A stretch of DNA of 64,000 bases, taken from Inediibacterium massiliense. Lineage in GTDB: Bacteria; Bacillota; Clostridia; Peptostreptococcales; Thermotaleaceae. A program made the translations under genes and the position numbers. The notes below the pieces were generated by a model, which saw only the letters and a list, made by a program, of their open reading frames with translations, was not told where the DNA came from and searched no databases. Below are positions 7,607 to 17,306 of this stretch, piece after piece (positions within the stretch are counted from its first letter, which is position 1; each line of letters starts with the position of its first letter). The DNA lies in contig NZ_LN876586.1 in assembly GCF_001282725.1 (NCBI RefSeq), forward strand, positions 521,009 through 585,008. The letters are read 5' to 3'.

Positions 7607-7636
7607 TTGATTCCTATTGAGGAATAAGTTTATAAT
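7607..7636 (+). promoter_or_regulatory. Sigma-A promoter upstream of the DUF5317 gene
   Basis: TTGATT (7607-7612), 18-base spacer, TATAAT (7631-7636). It leaves a leader of about 48 nt to ATG 7692 and could also serve secA. Confidence 0.65.
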
Positions 7637-7691
7637 AGACTTATTCAATAATGTAAAATCACAATAGAAGAGAAGTAGGGAGTGAGAGAAT

Positions 7692-8285
7692 ATGTTTGAG
7701 GGAGCAATCATAGGATTTTTATTAGGGAAAATAAGGGGAGGAAGGTTGTCAAATATCAAATTTTTACATATGAAATGGTGGCCTTTGCTTATTTTTGCGT
7801 TGGGGTTACAAATTTTAGGACTATTATTTCAAGATTTTACTTGGATCAGTTACTACGGAGGATTTTTAGACATCCTATCTTTATTGTGTATGTCATTAGT
7901 AATTTTTTTGAATAGAGACAGAAAAGGATCTAGTGCATTGTTTGTAGGAGTAGTATTAAATTTATTGGTGATTGTGATCAATAAGGGAAGAATGCCTATA
8001 TCTATAGATAGTTTAGAGTTTGCTGGAAATGAATTATTGATTGAAGAGATAAAAAAAGGGGAAATGGTTCGATATATTGCATCTGGTGAAGCTGTAAGCT
8101 TTAGTCAAGCATTAGGAAAATATATTACGGTACCAAAGCCTTATCCATTTGCAAAGGTTTTAAGTATAGGGGATCTGTTTATGACTTTAGGAGTCATTTT
8201 ATTTATACAAGGTGAAATGTTAAAAAGTAGATTTGGACAAACACCAGCAAATATGATAAAAATTCCTTATAAAGGGAAAGAATAA
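7692..8285 (+). CDS. DUF5317 family membrane protein
   Basis: A 197-residue integral membrane protein. Hydrophobic segments lie near residues 3-12, 28-50 ([18 protein letters not shown]), 53-75 ([18 protein letters not shown]), 82-98 ([16 protein letters not shown]) and 155-172 ([15 protein letters not shown]). The motif N-K-G-R-M-P-I after the fourth segment is typical of the DUF5317 family, whose function is unknown. The GGGAGTGAGAG region before ATG 7692 serves as SD. It precedes secA by 61 bp without a terminator, so the two are probably co-transcribed. Confidence 0.8.
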   Translation: MFEGAIIGFLLGKIRGGRLSNIKFLHMKWWPLLIFALGLQILGLLFQDFTWISYYGGFLDILSLLCMSLVIFLNRDRKGSSALFVGVVLNLLVIVINKGRMPISIDSLEFAGNELLIEEIKKGEMVRYIASGEAVSFSQALGKYITVPKPYPFAKVLSIGDLFMTLGVILFIQGEMLKSRFGQTPANMIKIPYKGKE

Positions 8286-8346
8286 AGACAAGAATTATGA
8301 TACAATGAAATTTGGAGTATGTTTTACTCGAGAGAGGATGGTTAAT

Positions 8347-11025
8347 ATGAATCTTTTAGAGAAGATTTTTGGAAGCTTAAATGATAGAGAAGTTAAAAAA
8401 TTGTTTAAAATTGTAGATCAAATAGAATCATTTGATGAATCTATAAAAAAATTAAGTGACGAAGAGCTCAAAAATAAAACAAATGAATTTAAAGAACAAC
8501 TAAAAAAAGGGAAAACACTAGATGATATTCTTCCAGAAGCCTTTGCTGTAGTAAGAGAAGGGGCATGGAGAACGTTAGGAATGAAGCATTTTCGTGTTCA
8601 ATTGTTAGGTGGAATTGTTCTTCATCAAGGAAGAATCGCTGAGATGAAAACTGGAGAAGGAAAAACTCTTGTTGCAACCCTTCCTGTATACTTAAATGCA
8701 TTAGAAGGAAAAGGTGTGCATGTAGTTACTGTCAATGATTATCTTGCAAAACGTGATGCTGAGTGGATGAAAAAAGTTTATAATTTCTTAGGATTATCTG
8801 TAGGATGTATTGTTCATGGCATTACAAATGAAGAGAGAAAAGCTGCATATCAGGCAGATATTACTTATGGAACAAATAATGAATTTGGATTTGATTATTT
8901 AAGAGACAACATGGTTTTATATAAAGAAGAAATGACTCAAAGAGGACAAAACTACGCCATTGTGGATGAGGTAGACAGTATATTAGTAGATGAGGCAAGA
9001 ACACCTCTTATTATTTCAGGAGCAGGAGAAAAATCCACAAAACTTTATCAAATTGTAGATCAATTTATAGGAAATTTAAAACAAGATGTAGATTATGTAA
9101 TAGATGAAAAAGCCAATACAGTAGTATTAACAGATGAAGATGGTGGAGGAGTAGGAAAGGCTGAAAAATTCTTTGCCATTGAAAACCTTGCAGATCCTGA
9201 GAATATGGAGATTTCTCACCATATTAATCAAGCATTAAAGGCTCACACTTTAATGAAAAGAGACAAAGACTATGTAGTCAAAGATGGAGAAATTGTTATT
9301 GTAGATGAATTTACAGGAAGATTGATGTTTGGAAGAAGATATTCAGATGGACTTCACCAAGCTATAGAAGCAAAAGAAGGCTTAGAAGTACAAAGAGAGT
9401 CAAAGACTTTAGCAACCATTACGCTACAAAATTATTTTAGAATGTATAATAAATTATCTGGTATGACAGGTACAGCCAAAACAGAAGAAGATGAATTTAA
9501 ACATATCTATAATATGGATGTAGTTGTGATTCCTACGAATAAACCTATTCAAAGACAAGATTTACCTGATTCTGTTTATAAAACAGAGATGGGAAAATTT
9601 AATGCAGTTATTAATCAAATTGCTGAAAAACATAAAAATGGTCAGCCTGTACTAGTGGGTACTATTTCTATAGAAAGATCAGAAATACTGAGCAAAATGC
9701 TTAAAAAACAAGGGGTAGTCCATGAGGTATTAAATGCAAAGCAACATGAGAGAGAGGCAGAAATCGTATCACAAGCAGGAAGATTTGGTGCTGTAACTAT
9801 TGCTACCAATATGGCCGGAAGAGGTACGGATATTGTTTTAGGTGGAAACCCAGAGTTTATGGCTAAAAAGGAAATGAAAAAAAGAGGCTATAGTGAATAT
9901 ATTCTTTCTATGGTTACAAGCTTTGCAAAAACAGAAGATGAAGAAGTTACAAAAGCAAGAGAAGAATATAGAAAGCTTTATGAAGAAATTAAAAAAGAAA
10001 CAGATGCAGAAAGAGAGAAGGTCGTAGAGGCTGGAGGTCTTTGTATTTTAGGTACAGAAAGACATGAATCAAGAAGAATAGACAATCAGCTTAGAGGACG
10101 TTCTGGTCGTCAAGGAGACAAAGGATCTTCTCAATTCTTTATTTCACTTGAAGATGATTTGATGAGACTATTTGGCAGTGAAAGAATTCAAGGAGTAGTA
10201 GAAAAGCTTGGAATGGACGATGATGAACCAATAGAGGCAAAACTTCTTTCAAAATCCATAGAAGGAGCACAAAAAAGAGTAGAAGGAAGAAACTTTTCTA
10301 TCAGAAAACATGTTCTTCAATATGATGATGTGATGAATAAGCAAAGAGAAGTTATGTATAGTGAAAGAAAGAAAGTATTAGAAGGAGAAAATCTTAGAGA
10401 TCATATAATGGGTATGTTAGAAGGTCTTGTAGATAGAAGTGTAGAAGCTTATACAGCAGAAGCAAAATTTCCTGAAGAATGGGATTTAAAAGGTATGGAA
10501 GATTATCTTTCAACTTTATTTTTACCAAAGGGAAGTTTATCTTTTGATGATTTAGAAGATATGACAAAAGAAATGTTAAAAGATAGAATTATGAAAATTG
10601 CCAATGATTTATACAATATAAAAGAAGAAGAAGTAGGACCTGAAAGAATGAGAGAGCTTGAAAGAGTGATTCTTCTTCGTATTGTAGATACCAAGTGGAT
10701 GGATCATATTGATGCAATGGATCAATTAAGACAAGGAATAGGCCTTAGAGCGTATGGACAAGAAGATCCAGTAAGAGCTTATCAAGTAGAAGGTTTTGAT
10801 ATGTTTGAAGCTATGACTTTTGCTATTCAAGAAGATACCATAAAACATTTGTTCCATGTAACGGTTCAGACAGAAACAGAAAGAAAACAAGTAGTAAAAG
10901 TAACAGGAACAAGTGGAACAGATGCCCCACAAAATCAGCCTCTTGTTAAAGAAAAAACAGTTGGAAGAAATGATCTTTGTCCTTGTGGAAGCGGTAAAAA
11001 ATACAAAAAATGTTGTGGAAAATAG
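8347..11025 (+). CDS. secA: Preprotein translocase ATPase SecA
   Basis: SecA drives Sec-dependent export through SecYEG. From ATG 8347 the protein is 892 residues, beginning [19 protein letters not shown], the usual SecA start. An in-frame frame extends to 8305 but without an SD at the right distance, while AGAGAGG precedes 8347. Visible motifs: Walker [10 protein letters not shown] (G-E-G-K-T at about 103-107), Walker B-like [19 protein letters not shown], the substrate-crosslinking domain, helicase motifs [13 protein letters not shown] and [23 protein letters not shown]. The C-terminal zinc-binding tail is [17 protein letters not shown]. Complete and of normal length; prfB follows 17 bp later, as in many Firmicutes. 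Confidence 0.97.
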   Translation: MNLLEKIFGSLNDREVKKLFKIVDQIESFDESIKKLSDEELKNKTNEFKEQLKKGKTLDDILPEAFAVVREGAWRTLGMKHFRVQLLGGIVLHQGRIAEMKTGEGKTLVATLPVYLNALEGKGVHVVTVNDYLAKRDAEWMKKVYNFLGLSVGCIVHGITNEERKAAYQADITYGTNNEFGFDYLRDNMVLYKEEMTQRGQNYAIVDEVDSILVDEARTPLIISGAGEKSTKLYQIVDQFIGNLKQDVDYVIDEKANTVVLTDEDGGGVGKAEKFFAIENLADPENMEISHHINQALKAHTLMKRDKDYVVKDGEIVIVDEFTGRLMFGRRYSDGLHQAIEAKEGLEVQRESKTLATITLQNYFRMYNKLSGMTGTAKTEEDEFKHIYNMDVVVIPTNKPIQRQDLPDSVYKTEMGKFNAVINQIAEKHKNGQPVLVGTISIERSEILSKMLKKQGVVHEVLNAKQHEREAEIVSQAGRFGAVTIATNMAGRGTDIVLGGNPEFMAKKEMKKRGYSEYILSMVTSFAKTEDEEVTKAREEYRKLYEEIKKETDAEREKVVEAGGLCILGTERHESRRIDNQLRGRSGRQGDKGSSQFFISLEDDLMRLFGSERIQGVVEKLGMDDDEPIEAKLLSKSIEGAQKRVEGRNFSIRKHVLQYDDVMNKQREVMYSERKKVLEGENLRDHIMGMLEGLVDRSVEAYTAEAKFPEEWDLKGMEDYLSTLFLPKGSLSFDDLEDMTKEMLKDRIMKIANDLYNIKEEEVGPERMRELERVILLRIVDTKWMDHIDAMDQLRQGIGLRAYGQEDPVRAYQVEGFDMFEAMTFAIQEDTIKHLFHVTVQTETERKQVVKVTGTSGTDAPQNQPLVKEKTVGRNDLCPCGSGKKYKKCCGK

Positions 11026-11042
11026 AAAAGAGGGATTGAGAT

Positions 11043-12141
11043 ATGATACAGCTAGAGCAGTTAAAACATGAGCTTAGCTTATTACAAGCTCCTATTAAAG
11101 ATTTGAGTGTTTCTCTTTGACCTAGAAAAGCTTAAAGAAGATGCACATGATCTAGATCAAAAATCAATGGACCCATCCCTTTGGGATGATCCTCAAAATG
11201 CACAAAAAGTTTTACAGAGAGTAAAACATATTAAAGATAAAATGAAAAAATATGAAGATATTTATGAAAAATATGAAGAACTCAATTTATTATTAGATAT
11301 GGCAATAGAAGAGGGAGATTTGTCAGTTGAAAAAGAAGTACAAGACGAGTTTGTGTCTTTAAAAGAAGCAATAGAGACCCTCAGAGTAGAAACTCTTTTG
11401 TCAGGAGAATATGATAGAAGCAATGCTATTTTATCTATTCATGCAGGGGCAGGAGGATTGGATGCTCAAGACTGGGCAGAAATGCTTCTGAGAATGTATA
11501 CAAGATGGTCAGAAAAAAAAGGATATAAAATAAAAACATTAGATATTTTACCAGATACAGAAGCAGGTATTAAAAATATTACTTTTCTTGTAGAAGGAGA
11601 AAATGCTTATGGCTACTTAAAAGGAGAAAAAGGGGTTCATAGAATTGTAAGGATTTCTCCTTTTGATCCTTCAGGGAAAAGACATACGTCCTTTGCTTCT
11701 TTAGATGTGATGCCAGAGATTGATGAAGACATTGAGATTGATATTAATCCTGTTGATTTAAAGGTAGATACCTATAGAGCCAGTGGAGCAGGAGGACAGC
11801 ATGTCAATAAAACAGATTCTGCCATTCGAATCACCCATATTCCTACAGGAATTGTAGTACAATGTCAAAATGAGAGATCGCAGCATAGTAACAAAGAAAC
11901 GGCTATGAAGATGCTTATGGCCAAATTGATAGAGTTAAAAGAAAGAGAACATAAAGAAAAGATTGAAGATTTAAAAGGGGATTATAGTCAGATTGCATGG
12001 GGAAGTCAAATTAGATCTTATGTCTTTCATCCATACAATTTGGTGAAAGATCATCGAACCAATGCAGAGATGGGAAATATACAAGCTGTAATGGATGGAG
12101 ATATAGATTTGTTTATGAATGAATACTTAAAGAGTATTTAA
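11043..12141 (+). CDS. prfB: Peptide chain release factor 2, with programmed +1 frameshift
   Basis: RF2 releases peptides at UGA and UAA. The gene is split: ATG 11043 opens a 25-codon frame ending CTT TGA (11115-11120), and translation must skip one base to continue at GAC 11119-11121, giving about 365 residues in total. The large part has RF signatures: SPF tripeptide in R-I-S-P-F-D-P-S-G-K-R (specificity for UGA) and the catalytic GGQ in A-S-G-A-G-G-Q-H-V-N-K (about residues 250-252). The in-frame TGA makes synthesis self-limiting, as established for prfB in most bacteria. Without the shift, a start inside the large frame would lack an SD. It lies directly after secA. Confidence 0.95.
11115..11121 (+). 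other. prfB programmed +1 frameshift site
   Basis: CTT TGA C, the classic RF2 slippery stop. The upstream SD-like element is weak here (GAG at 11105-11107), compared with the AGGGGG of E. coli. Confidence 0.93.
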
Positions 12142-12143
12142 GT

Positions 12144-12334
12144 AAAGTCATAAAATTCATCACCGATTTTCAAATTTGGAAAATATATAGAAACATTCGA
12201 AAATAGCATTACAAACTCGCTATGCTCAAACAGTGTAATGCTAATGATTTTCTCACTTATTCTATATTTTCACAAATTCTCAATAATTGTTCTGAATTTT
12301 ATGCTTTACTAAAAATATAATTTGTAGACAGTTT
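12144..12334 (+). repeat. Palindromic repeat family, copy A
   Basis: An imperfect palindrome with outer arms AAAGTCATAAAA (12144) and TTTTATGCTTT (ending 12307), inner arms TAGCATTACA / TGTAATGCTA, and middle arms AAAATATATAGAA / TTCTATATTTT. A conserved tail TTTGTAGACAGTTT follows. Copies B, C and D are at 17964, 19882 and 37426. It lies between prfB and the terminator at 12337 and codes for nothing. The gap 12142-12448 contains only this repeat, the terminator and the tex leader. Confidence 0.85.
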
Positions 12335-12336
12335 AA

Positions 12337-12361
12337 AAGTAGCCGAATGGCTACTTTTTTT
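12337..12361 (+). terminator. Intrinsic terminator after repeat copy A (prfB)
   Basis: AAGTAGCC, loop GAAT, GGCTACTT, T-run. It is separated from the prfB stop by the whole repeat element. Confidence 0.9.
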
Positions 12362-12448
12362 GAAAGAATTTTTGGTAAATATTATTGAAAGAAAAAAAAC
12401 ATATGGATATAATGGAAATTATAAAGATTGGAAAGGAGATTTTAAAAT

Positions 12449-14620
12449 TTGATCATACAACAATTAGCAAATGAATTTAATATTAAAGCTTCACAGGTCA
12501 AAGCTACCATTGATTTAATTGACCAAGGAAATACGATTCCGTTTATAGCTAGATATAGAAAAGAAATGACAGGTGGACTTAATGATATTATTTTAAGAGA
12601 AATGTCAGAACGTCTTATTTATTTAAGAAATCTTACAGGTAGAAAAGAAGAAGTTATAAGACTCATTGAAGAACAAGGAAAATTGACAGAAGAAATCAAG
12701 GGAAAAGTACAAAATTCAACTACATTGACAGAAGTAGAAGACATATATAGACCCTTTAGACCTAAAAGAAGAACAAAAGCTACCATTGCAAAGGAAAAAG
12801 GATTGGAACCTCTTTCTGACATTATTTTTTCCCAGAAAATATTCGACGGCAGTATAGAAGAGATAGCCATAAAATTTGTAGATGAACAAAAAGGAGTAAA
12901 TAGTGTAGAAGAAGCTATAAATGGTGCTTTAGATATTATTGCAGAAAAAATTTCTGATGATGCTGAATATAGAAAAAAGATAAGAAATATGACTTATGCA
13001 AAAGGTATAGTAGTATCTCATGCTGTAGACGAAGAAGAAGAAACTGTTTATGAAATGTATTATGATTATAAAGAACCTGTAAATAAAATACTAGATCATA
13101 GAGTTTTGGCCATCAATAGAGGAGAGAAAGAGAAAAAATTAAAAGTAAAGATCGATGCACCTATAGAAGATATTTTATTATTTTTACAAAAGTCTATATT
13201 AAAACTGAAGAGTTTTACAAAAGAACTTTTACTTACAGCAATAGAAGATGCTTATAAAAGACTGATTGCTCCATCTATAGAAAGAGAAATCAGAAATGAT
13301 TTAACACAAAGGGCAGAAGAAGAAGCTATCAAGGTATTTGCAAAAAATACAAAACCACTTTTATTAATTCCTCCCATCAAAGATGTTAGAGTACTTGCCA
13401 TAGATCCAAGCTATAGGACAGGATGTAAGATTGCTATTTTAGATGAAACTGGAAAGTTATTAGATTATACGACTATCTATCCAAATGCACCCCATCATAA
13501 AGTGGAAGAAGCTAAAATAGTCATAAAAGATATGATTCAAAAGTATAATATAGATATCATTCCTATTGGAAATGGTACTGCATCAAGAGAAACAGAATTT
13601 ATAGTAGCTGAGTTATTAAAAGAAATAGATAAGAAAGTATATTATACGATTGTAAGTGAAGCAGGAGCTTCTGTATATTCGGCATCTAAGCTTGCAGCAG
13701 AGGAGTATCCAGATATAGATGTATCTATAAGAGGAGCTATCTCTATAGGGAGAAGACTACAAGACCCATTGGCAGAGCTTGTAAAAATTGATCCAAAGAG
13801 TATTGGAGTAGGACAATATCAGCATGATTTGAATCAAAGCAAATTAGGAGAAAGTCTTAAAAATGTAGTAGAAGATTGCGTAAATAGTGTAGGGGTAGAT
13901 TTAAATACAGCAACACCTTCTCTTCTTCAATATGTATCAGGAATTTCTTCATCTATTGCTAAAAATATTGTAGGATATAGAGAAGAAAATGGGAAATTTA
14001 AAAACAGAGAAGAAATCAAAAAGGTAAAAAGATTAGGGGAAAAGGCTTATGAGCAATGTGCAGGTTTTCTTAGGATATCTAATGGGGACAATCCATTAGA
14101 TAATACAGCAGTTCATCCAGAGTCTTATCCTATTACTATGAAACTTGTAGAAAAATTAGGATACTTAAAAAATCATATTGAAGCTGGGAGATTAAAAGAT
14201 ATAGAGTCAAAAATATTAGAATATAAACCAGGAAATACACTAGAGCAAAATATAGAAAAGTTATCTATTGAATTAGAAGTCGGAATTCCTACACTGAAGG
14301 ATATTATACAAGAAATAAAAAAACCTGGTAGAGATCCTAGAGAAGAAATGCCAAAGCCAGTATTTCGATCAGATGTACTAAAGATGGAAGATTTAAAGCT
14401 AGATATGGTAATGACGGGAACCGTAAGAAATGTAGTAGACTTTGGAGCATTTGTAGATATAGGAGTCAAACAAGATGGTCTAGTTCATATTTCACAGCTT
14501 AGTGAAAAGTTTGTAAAACATCCTATGAATGTAGTAGCTGTTGGAGATGAAGTAAAAGTAAAAATTATAGGATTAGATATAGAAAGAGGAAAGATTTCAC
14601 TTACCATGAAGGGAGTATAA
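12449..14620 (+). CDS. tex: Tex-family RNA-binding transcription accessory protein
   Basis: Tex proteins bind nucleic acids and act in transcription-associated processes; the exact role in Clostridia is unsettled. The 723-residue protein has the full Tex layout. It has an N-terminal helix-turn-helix region (to ~180), a YqgF/RNase H-like domain (V-R-V-L-A-I-D-P-S-Y-R-T-G-C-K at about 313-327), helix-hairpin-helix repeats (Q-Y-V-S-G-I-S-S-S-I-A-K-N-I-V) and a C-terminal S1 domain (~650-720: MVMTGTVRNVVDFGAFVDIG...DGLVHISQLS). It starts with TTG 12449, with AAAGGAGAT 8 bases upstream. ppaX follows after one base, so they are translationally linked. Confidence 0.95.
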   Translation: MIIQQLANEFNIKASQVKATIDLIDQGNTIPFIARYRKEMTGGLNDIILREMSERLIYLRNLTGRKEEVIRLIEEQGKLTEEIKGKVQNSTTLTEVEDIYRPFRPKRRTKATIAKEKGLEPLSDIIFSQKIFDGSIEEIAIKFVDEQKGVNSVEEAINGALDIIAEKISDDAEYRKKIRNMTYAKGIVVSHAVDEEEETVYEMYYDYKEPVNKILDHRVLAINRGEKEKKLKVKIDAPIEDILLFLQKSILKLKSFTKELLLTAIEDAYKRLIAPSIEREIRNDLTQRAEEEAIKVFAKNTKPLLLIPPIKDVRVLAIDPSYRTGCKIAILDETGKLLDYTTIYPNAPHHKVEEAKIVIKDMIQKYNIDIIPIGNGTASRETEFIVAELLKEIDKKVYYTIVSEAGASVYSASKLAAEEYPDIDVSIRGAISIGRRLQDPLAELVKIDPKSIGVGQYQHDLNQSKLGESLKNVVEDCVNSVGVDLNTATPSLLQYVSGISSSIAKNIVGYREENGKFKNREEIKKVKRLGEKAYEQCAGFLRISNGDNPLDNTAVHPESYPITMKLVEKLGYLKNHIEAGRLKDIESKILEYKPGNTLEQNIEKLSIELEVGIPTLKDIIQEIKKPGRDPREEMPKPVFRSDVLKMEDLKLDMVMTGTVRNVVDFGAFVDIGVKQDGLVHISQLSEKFVKHPMNVVAVGDEVKVKIIGLDIERGKISLTMKGV

Positions 14621-14621
14621 A

Positions 14622-15263
14622 ATGACCATTAAAAATATATTATTTGATTTAGATGGAACATTATTAGATACCAATGAGCTAATTATTCAGTCCTTTCAAT
14701 ATACTTATAAAACACATCTCAAAAAGGATGTTCCTAAAGAAGAGATTATAAAGTCTTTTGGAGAAATATTAAAAGTTACATTAGATAGAGAATTTAAAGA
14801 TTTAAGTGATGTGGCATTAAAAACCTATAGAGATTTTCAATTCAGTAGATTTGATGATTATATTACTATGCATCAAGGAGTAAAAGAAGGACTCAAAAGA
14901 TTATATGATGATGGGTATCATCTAGGAGTAGTTACTTCAAGATTGAACGAATCTGCTAAAAGAGGATTAGACTTATTTCATCTAACGGATTATTTTGATG
15001 TGATTATTGGTGCAGATGATACGACTATTCATAAACCAGATCCTACTCCTGCCCTTTTAGCACTAGAAAAAATAGGTGGCCAAGTAGAGGAAAGTATGAT
15101 TGTAGGAGATAGTCCCTATGATATTTTATGTGGAAAAAACGCAGGAATGATTTCTGTAGCCGTGGGATGGAGTGCTCTTCCTAGGGATATGTATATGAAA
15201 CACGATCCTGATCATGTAGTAGAAAGTATGGAAGAATTAATAGATATTATAAAAAGTTTGTAG
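14622..15263 (+). CDS. ppaX: HAD-family phosphatase, PpaX-like pyrophosphatase
   Basis: The 213-residue protein is a HAD hydrolase with motif I F-D-L-D-G-T-L-L-D-T (nucleophile Asp10), motif II V-V-T-S-R, motif III K-P-D-P and motif IV G-D-S-P-Y-D. The N-T-N-E-L-I-I-Q-S-F segment after motif I, K-P-D-P-x-P-x-L-L-A-L, and the C-terminal G-W...H-D-P-D-H-V-V-E-S agree with Bacillus PpaX, which hydrolyses pyrophosphate produced by HPr kinase/phosphorylase. No hprK is in the window, so the specific substrate is inferred; phosphoglycolate is an alternative. It begins 1 bp after tex and is probably co-expressed. Confidence 0.75.
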   Translation: MTIKNILFDLDGTLLDTNELIIQSFQYTYKTHLKKDVPKEEIIKSFGEILKVTLDREFKDLSDVALKTYRDFQFSRFDDYITMHQGVKEGLKRLYDDGYHLGVVTSRLNESAKRGLDLFHLTDYFDVIIGADDTTIHKPDPTPALLALEKIGGQVEESMIVGDSPYDILCGKNAGMISVAVGWSALPRDMYMKHDPDHVVESMEELIDIIKSL

Positions 15264-15344
15264 TGTAAAGTGGTAAAAATCTTTTTATAAATAGTATTGA
15301 ATGGTATAATTGAAAGAAAATAACAATAAATGGAGGATGTTTTT

Positions 15345-16505
15345 ATGTTACTTATCAAAAATGCTACCATTTGGACCATGGAAGGTACAAATTATGAAAG
15401 AGGAAGTATATTAATAGAAGAAGGAAAAATAAAAAAAATAGCAGAACATATAGAAGCTCCTGCAAATACAAAAGTGGTGGATGCTACAGATAAAATTGTC
15501 ATGCCAGGATGTATTGATGCGCATTGCCATTTAGGCATGTGGGAAGATGCTATAGGTTTTGAAGGAGCAGATGGAAATGAAATGACAGATCCTGTAACTC
15601 CACATCTTAGAGCTATTGATGCTATTAATCCTTTAGATAAAAACTTTGAAGAGGCAAGAGAAGGTGGGATTACTACCGTTGCTACAGGACCTGGAAGTGC
15701 CAATGTATTAGGAGGTCAGTTTGCAGCTATTAAAACATATGGAGATCGTATTGACAATATGATTGTAAAGGCGCCACTAGCACAAAAGTGTGCTTTTGGA
15801 GAGAATCCGAAGAGAGTGTATCATGATCAAAAACAAACTCCTATGACAAGAATGGCTACAGCTGCTATTTTAAGAGATACTTTATATAAAGCAAAAAGAT
15901 ATAAAGAACAATTAGAAGCTTCAAAAGATGATTTATCTAAAAAACCTTCTTATGATATGAAATTAGAAGCATTACTTCCTGTACTAAGAAGAGAGATTCC
16001 ACTTAAAGCTCATGCTCATAGAGCAGATGATATATTTAGCGCTATAAGAATTAAAAAAGAATTTAATGTGAAAATGACTCTAGATCATTGTACAGAAGGA
16101 CATTTAATTGTAGATGAATTAAAAGAAGAAGGCTTAGCTGCTATTGTAGGACCAAGCTTTGGAGAAAGACCTAAAGTAGAGCTTAAAAATACTACCTTTG
16201 AAACTCCAGGTATTTTAAACAATGCAGGAATGAAAGTAGCTATTATGACAGATCATCCTGTAATACCTGTTCAATATCTTCCTATGTGTGCAGCATTTGC
16301 AGTAAAAGCAGGAATGAAAGAAGAAGAAGCTCTAAAGGCGATTACTATTTATCCAGCAGAAATTTTAGGCATTGATAACCATGTAGGAAGCATCAAAGAA
16401 GGAAAAGATGCAGATATAGCCATATGGGATGGGCATCCTTTCGACTTGCAATCAAAGGTAAGCTGTACCATTATAGATGGAACAATTGTATATGAAGAAA
16501 AGTAA
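15345..16505 (+). CDS. Metal-dependent amidohydrolase (imidazolonepropionase-like)
   Basis: A 386-residue soluble TIM-barrel hydrolase of the amidohydrolase superfamily. Motifs: G-C-I-D-A-H-C-H-L-G (metal-binding H-x-H, about residues 62-71), H-A-H-R-A-D-D-I, D-H-C-T-E-G-H, and T-D-H-P-V (final metal Asp). A small beta-sandwich surrounds the barrel at both ends (LLIKNATIWTMEG and DADIAIWDG...VYEEK). The substrate cannot be read from sequence; related clostridial proteins are annotated only as amidohydrolases, and a true HutI lies at 56853. ATG 15345 is chosen because TGGAGGATG lies upstream at the right spacing. The unit stands alone, with TATAAT at 15305-15310. Confidence 0.85.
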   Translation: MLLIKNATIWTMEGTNYERGSILIEEGKIKKIAEHIEAPANTKVVDATDKIVMPGCIDAHCHLGMWEDAIGFEGADGNEMTDPVTPHLRAIDAINPLDKNFEEAREGGITTVATGPGSANVLGGQFAAIKTYGDRIDNMIVKAPLAQKCAFGENPKRVYHDQKQTPMTRMATAAILRDTLYKAKRYKEQLEASKDDLSKKPSYDMKLEALLPVLRREIPLKAHAHRADDIFSAIRIKKEFNVKMTLDHCTEGHLIVDELKEEGLAAIVGPSFGERPKVELKNTTFETPGILNNAGMKVAIMTDHPVIPVQYLPMCAAFAVKAGMKEEEALKAITIYPAEILGIDNHVGSIKEGKDADIAIWDGHPFDLQSKVSCTIIDGTIVYEEK

Positions 16506-16584
16506 ATCATATGGAGAATGATTTATGTGATTTTTATTTGTAGAATTTTATATAGATACAAGTAAATTTAAAGGGGAGCTTTAG

Positions 16585-17034
16585 ATGAATAGTATGCCTA
16601 TAAGTGTAATGATTTTTGGCGCATTTCCAGAAGCAATACTTATGTTATGGGCAGGGCTTTTATTGATGGGAGAGAGACCTAATATAAAAAAAGTTATAGG
16701 AGTGGCTATATTTCAGGGCATTACTTCTTACTTTATTAAACAATATGCAGATTTTGATATGTATACAATAATATGGATAAGTACTTTTATCTTATATACT
16801 CATTGGATTACGAGAGTAAAATGGAAGACTAGCTTTTTTGCTATATTAATTTCTAGTGCAATTGTTTGTCTATTGGAAGGATCTGTATTTATTTTTATGA
16901 ATATTAATCCAATTTATTTGCATTTTGTAGCTTGGAAAAGCATTTTGTTATTGTTACCTCATGAAATGGTATTGATTTTTATTATTTATTTTGTACATAA
17001 AAAAAATGTTTCTTTAGTAAGTGAATGTAACTAG
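16585..17034 (+). CDS. Hypothetical membrane protein
   Basis: I do not recognise this family. The 149-residue product has about five hydrophobic segments (near residues 5-27, 35-50, 60-75, 86-106 and 117-138), with no signal-peptide cleavage site and no obvious motif. The overall pattern resembles the membrane halves of sensor proteins, but no kinase domain follows. SD AAAGGGGAGC precedes ATG 16585. It sits alone between the amidohydrolase and the FMN riboswitch; an AGATCAA/TTGATCT hairpin overlaps its stop (17032-17050). Confidence 0.6.
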   Translation: MNSMPISVMIFGAFPEAILMLWAGLLLMGERPNIKKVIGVAIFQGITSYFIKQYADFDMYTIIWISTFILYTHWITRVKWKTSFFAILISSAIVCLLEGSVFIFMNINPIYLHFVAWKSILLLLPHEMVLIFIIYFVHKKNVSLVSECN

Positions 17035-17115
17035 ATCAATAACTTGATCTGATAAGTATTGAAAAAGAAAAACAATTCATGTATAATCAATATAGAATAA
17101 AATAAAATCATGTGA

Positions 17116-17225
17116 ATCTTCAGGGCAGGGTGAAATTCCCGACCGGCGGTATAGTCCGCGAGTGGCGAAAGCTACTGAACTGGTGTAACTCCAGTACCGA
17201 CAGTAAAGTCTGGATGGAAGAAGAT
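17116..17225 (+). promoter_or_regulatory. FMN riboswitch (RFN element)
   Basis: Canonical aptamer: P1 ATCTTC (17116-17121) pairs with GAAGAT (17220-17225), enclosing GGGCAGGGTGAAATTCCCGA, CCGGCGGT, AGTCCGCGAG, and CCAGTACCGACAGT blocks. It precedes a terminator and ribU, so riboflavin/FMN is expected to shut off riboflavin uptake. An open frame reads through this element from 17112, but it is regulatory RNA rather than protein. Confidence 0.97.
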
Positions 17226-17247
17226 GAATTTTTTATGTGTTCATGTT

Positions 17248-17275
17248 GCCTGAAGATCATTCTTCAGGCTTTTTT
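17248..17275 (+). terminator. Riboswitch-controlled terminator of ribU
   Basis: GCCTGAAG, loop ATCATT, CTTCAGGC, T6. The left arm CCTGAAG (17249-17255) is also complementary to CTTCAGG (17118-17124) in the 5' strand of the aptamer P1, giving a direct antiterminator alternative when FMN is absent. Confidence 0.92.
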
Positions 17276-17306
17276 GTGCCTGAAAAGACTTAAGGAGGTT
17301 TTTAAA

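Noticed and set aside
17112-17306. N-terminal extension of RibU through the FMN riboswitch
   Set aside because: The region is the aptamer and terminator; ATG 17307 has a strong SD and gives a normal RibU length.
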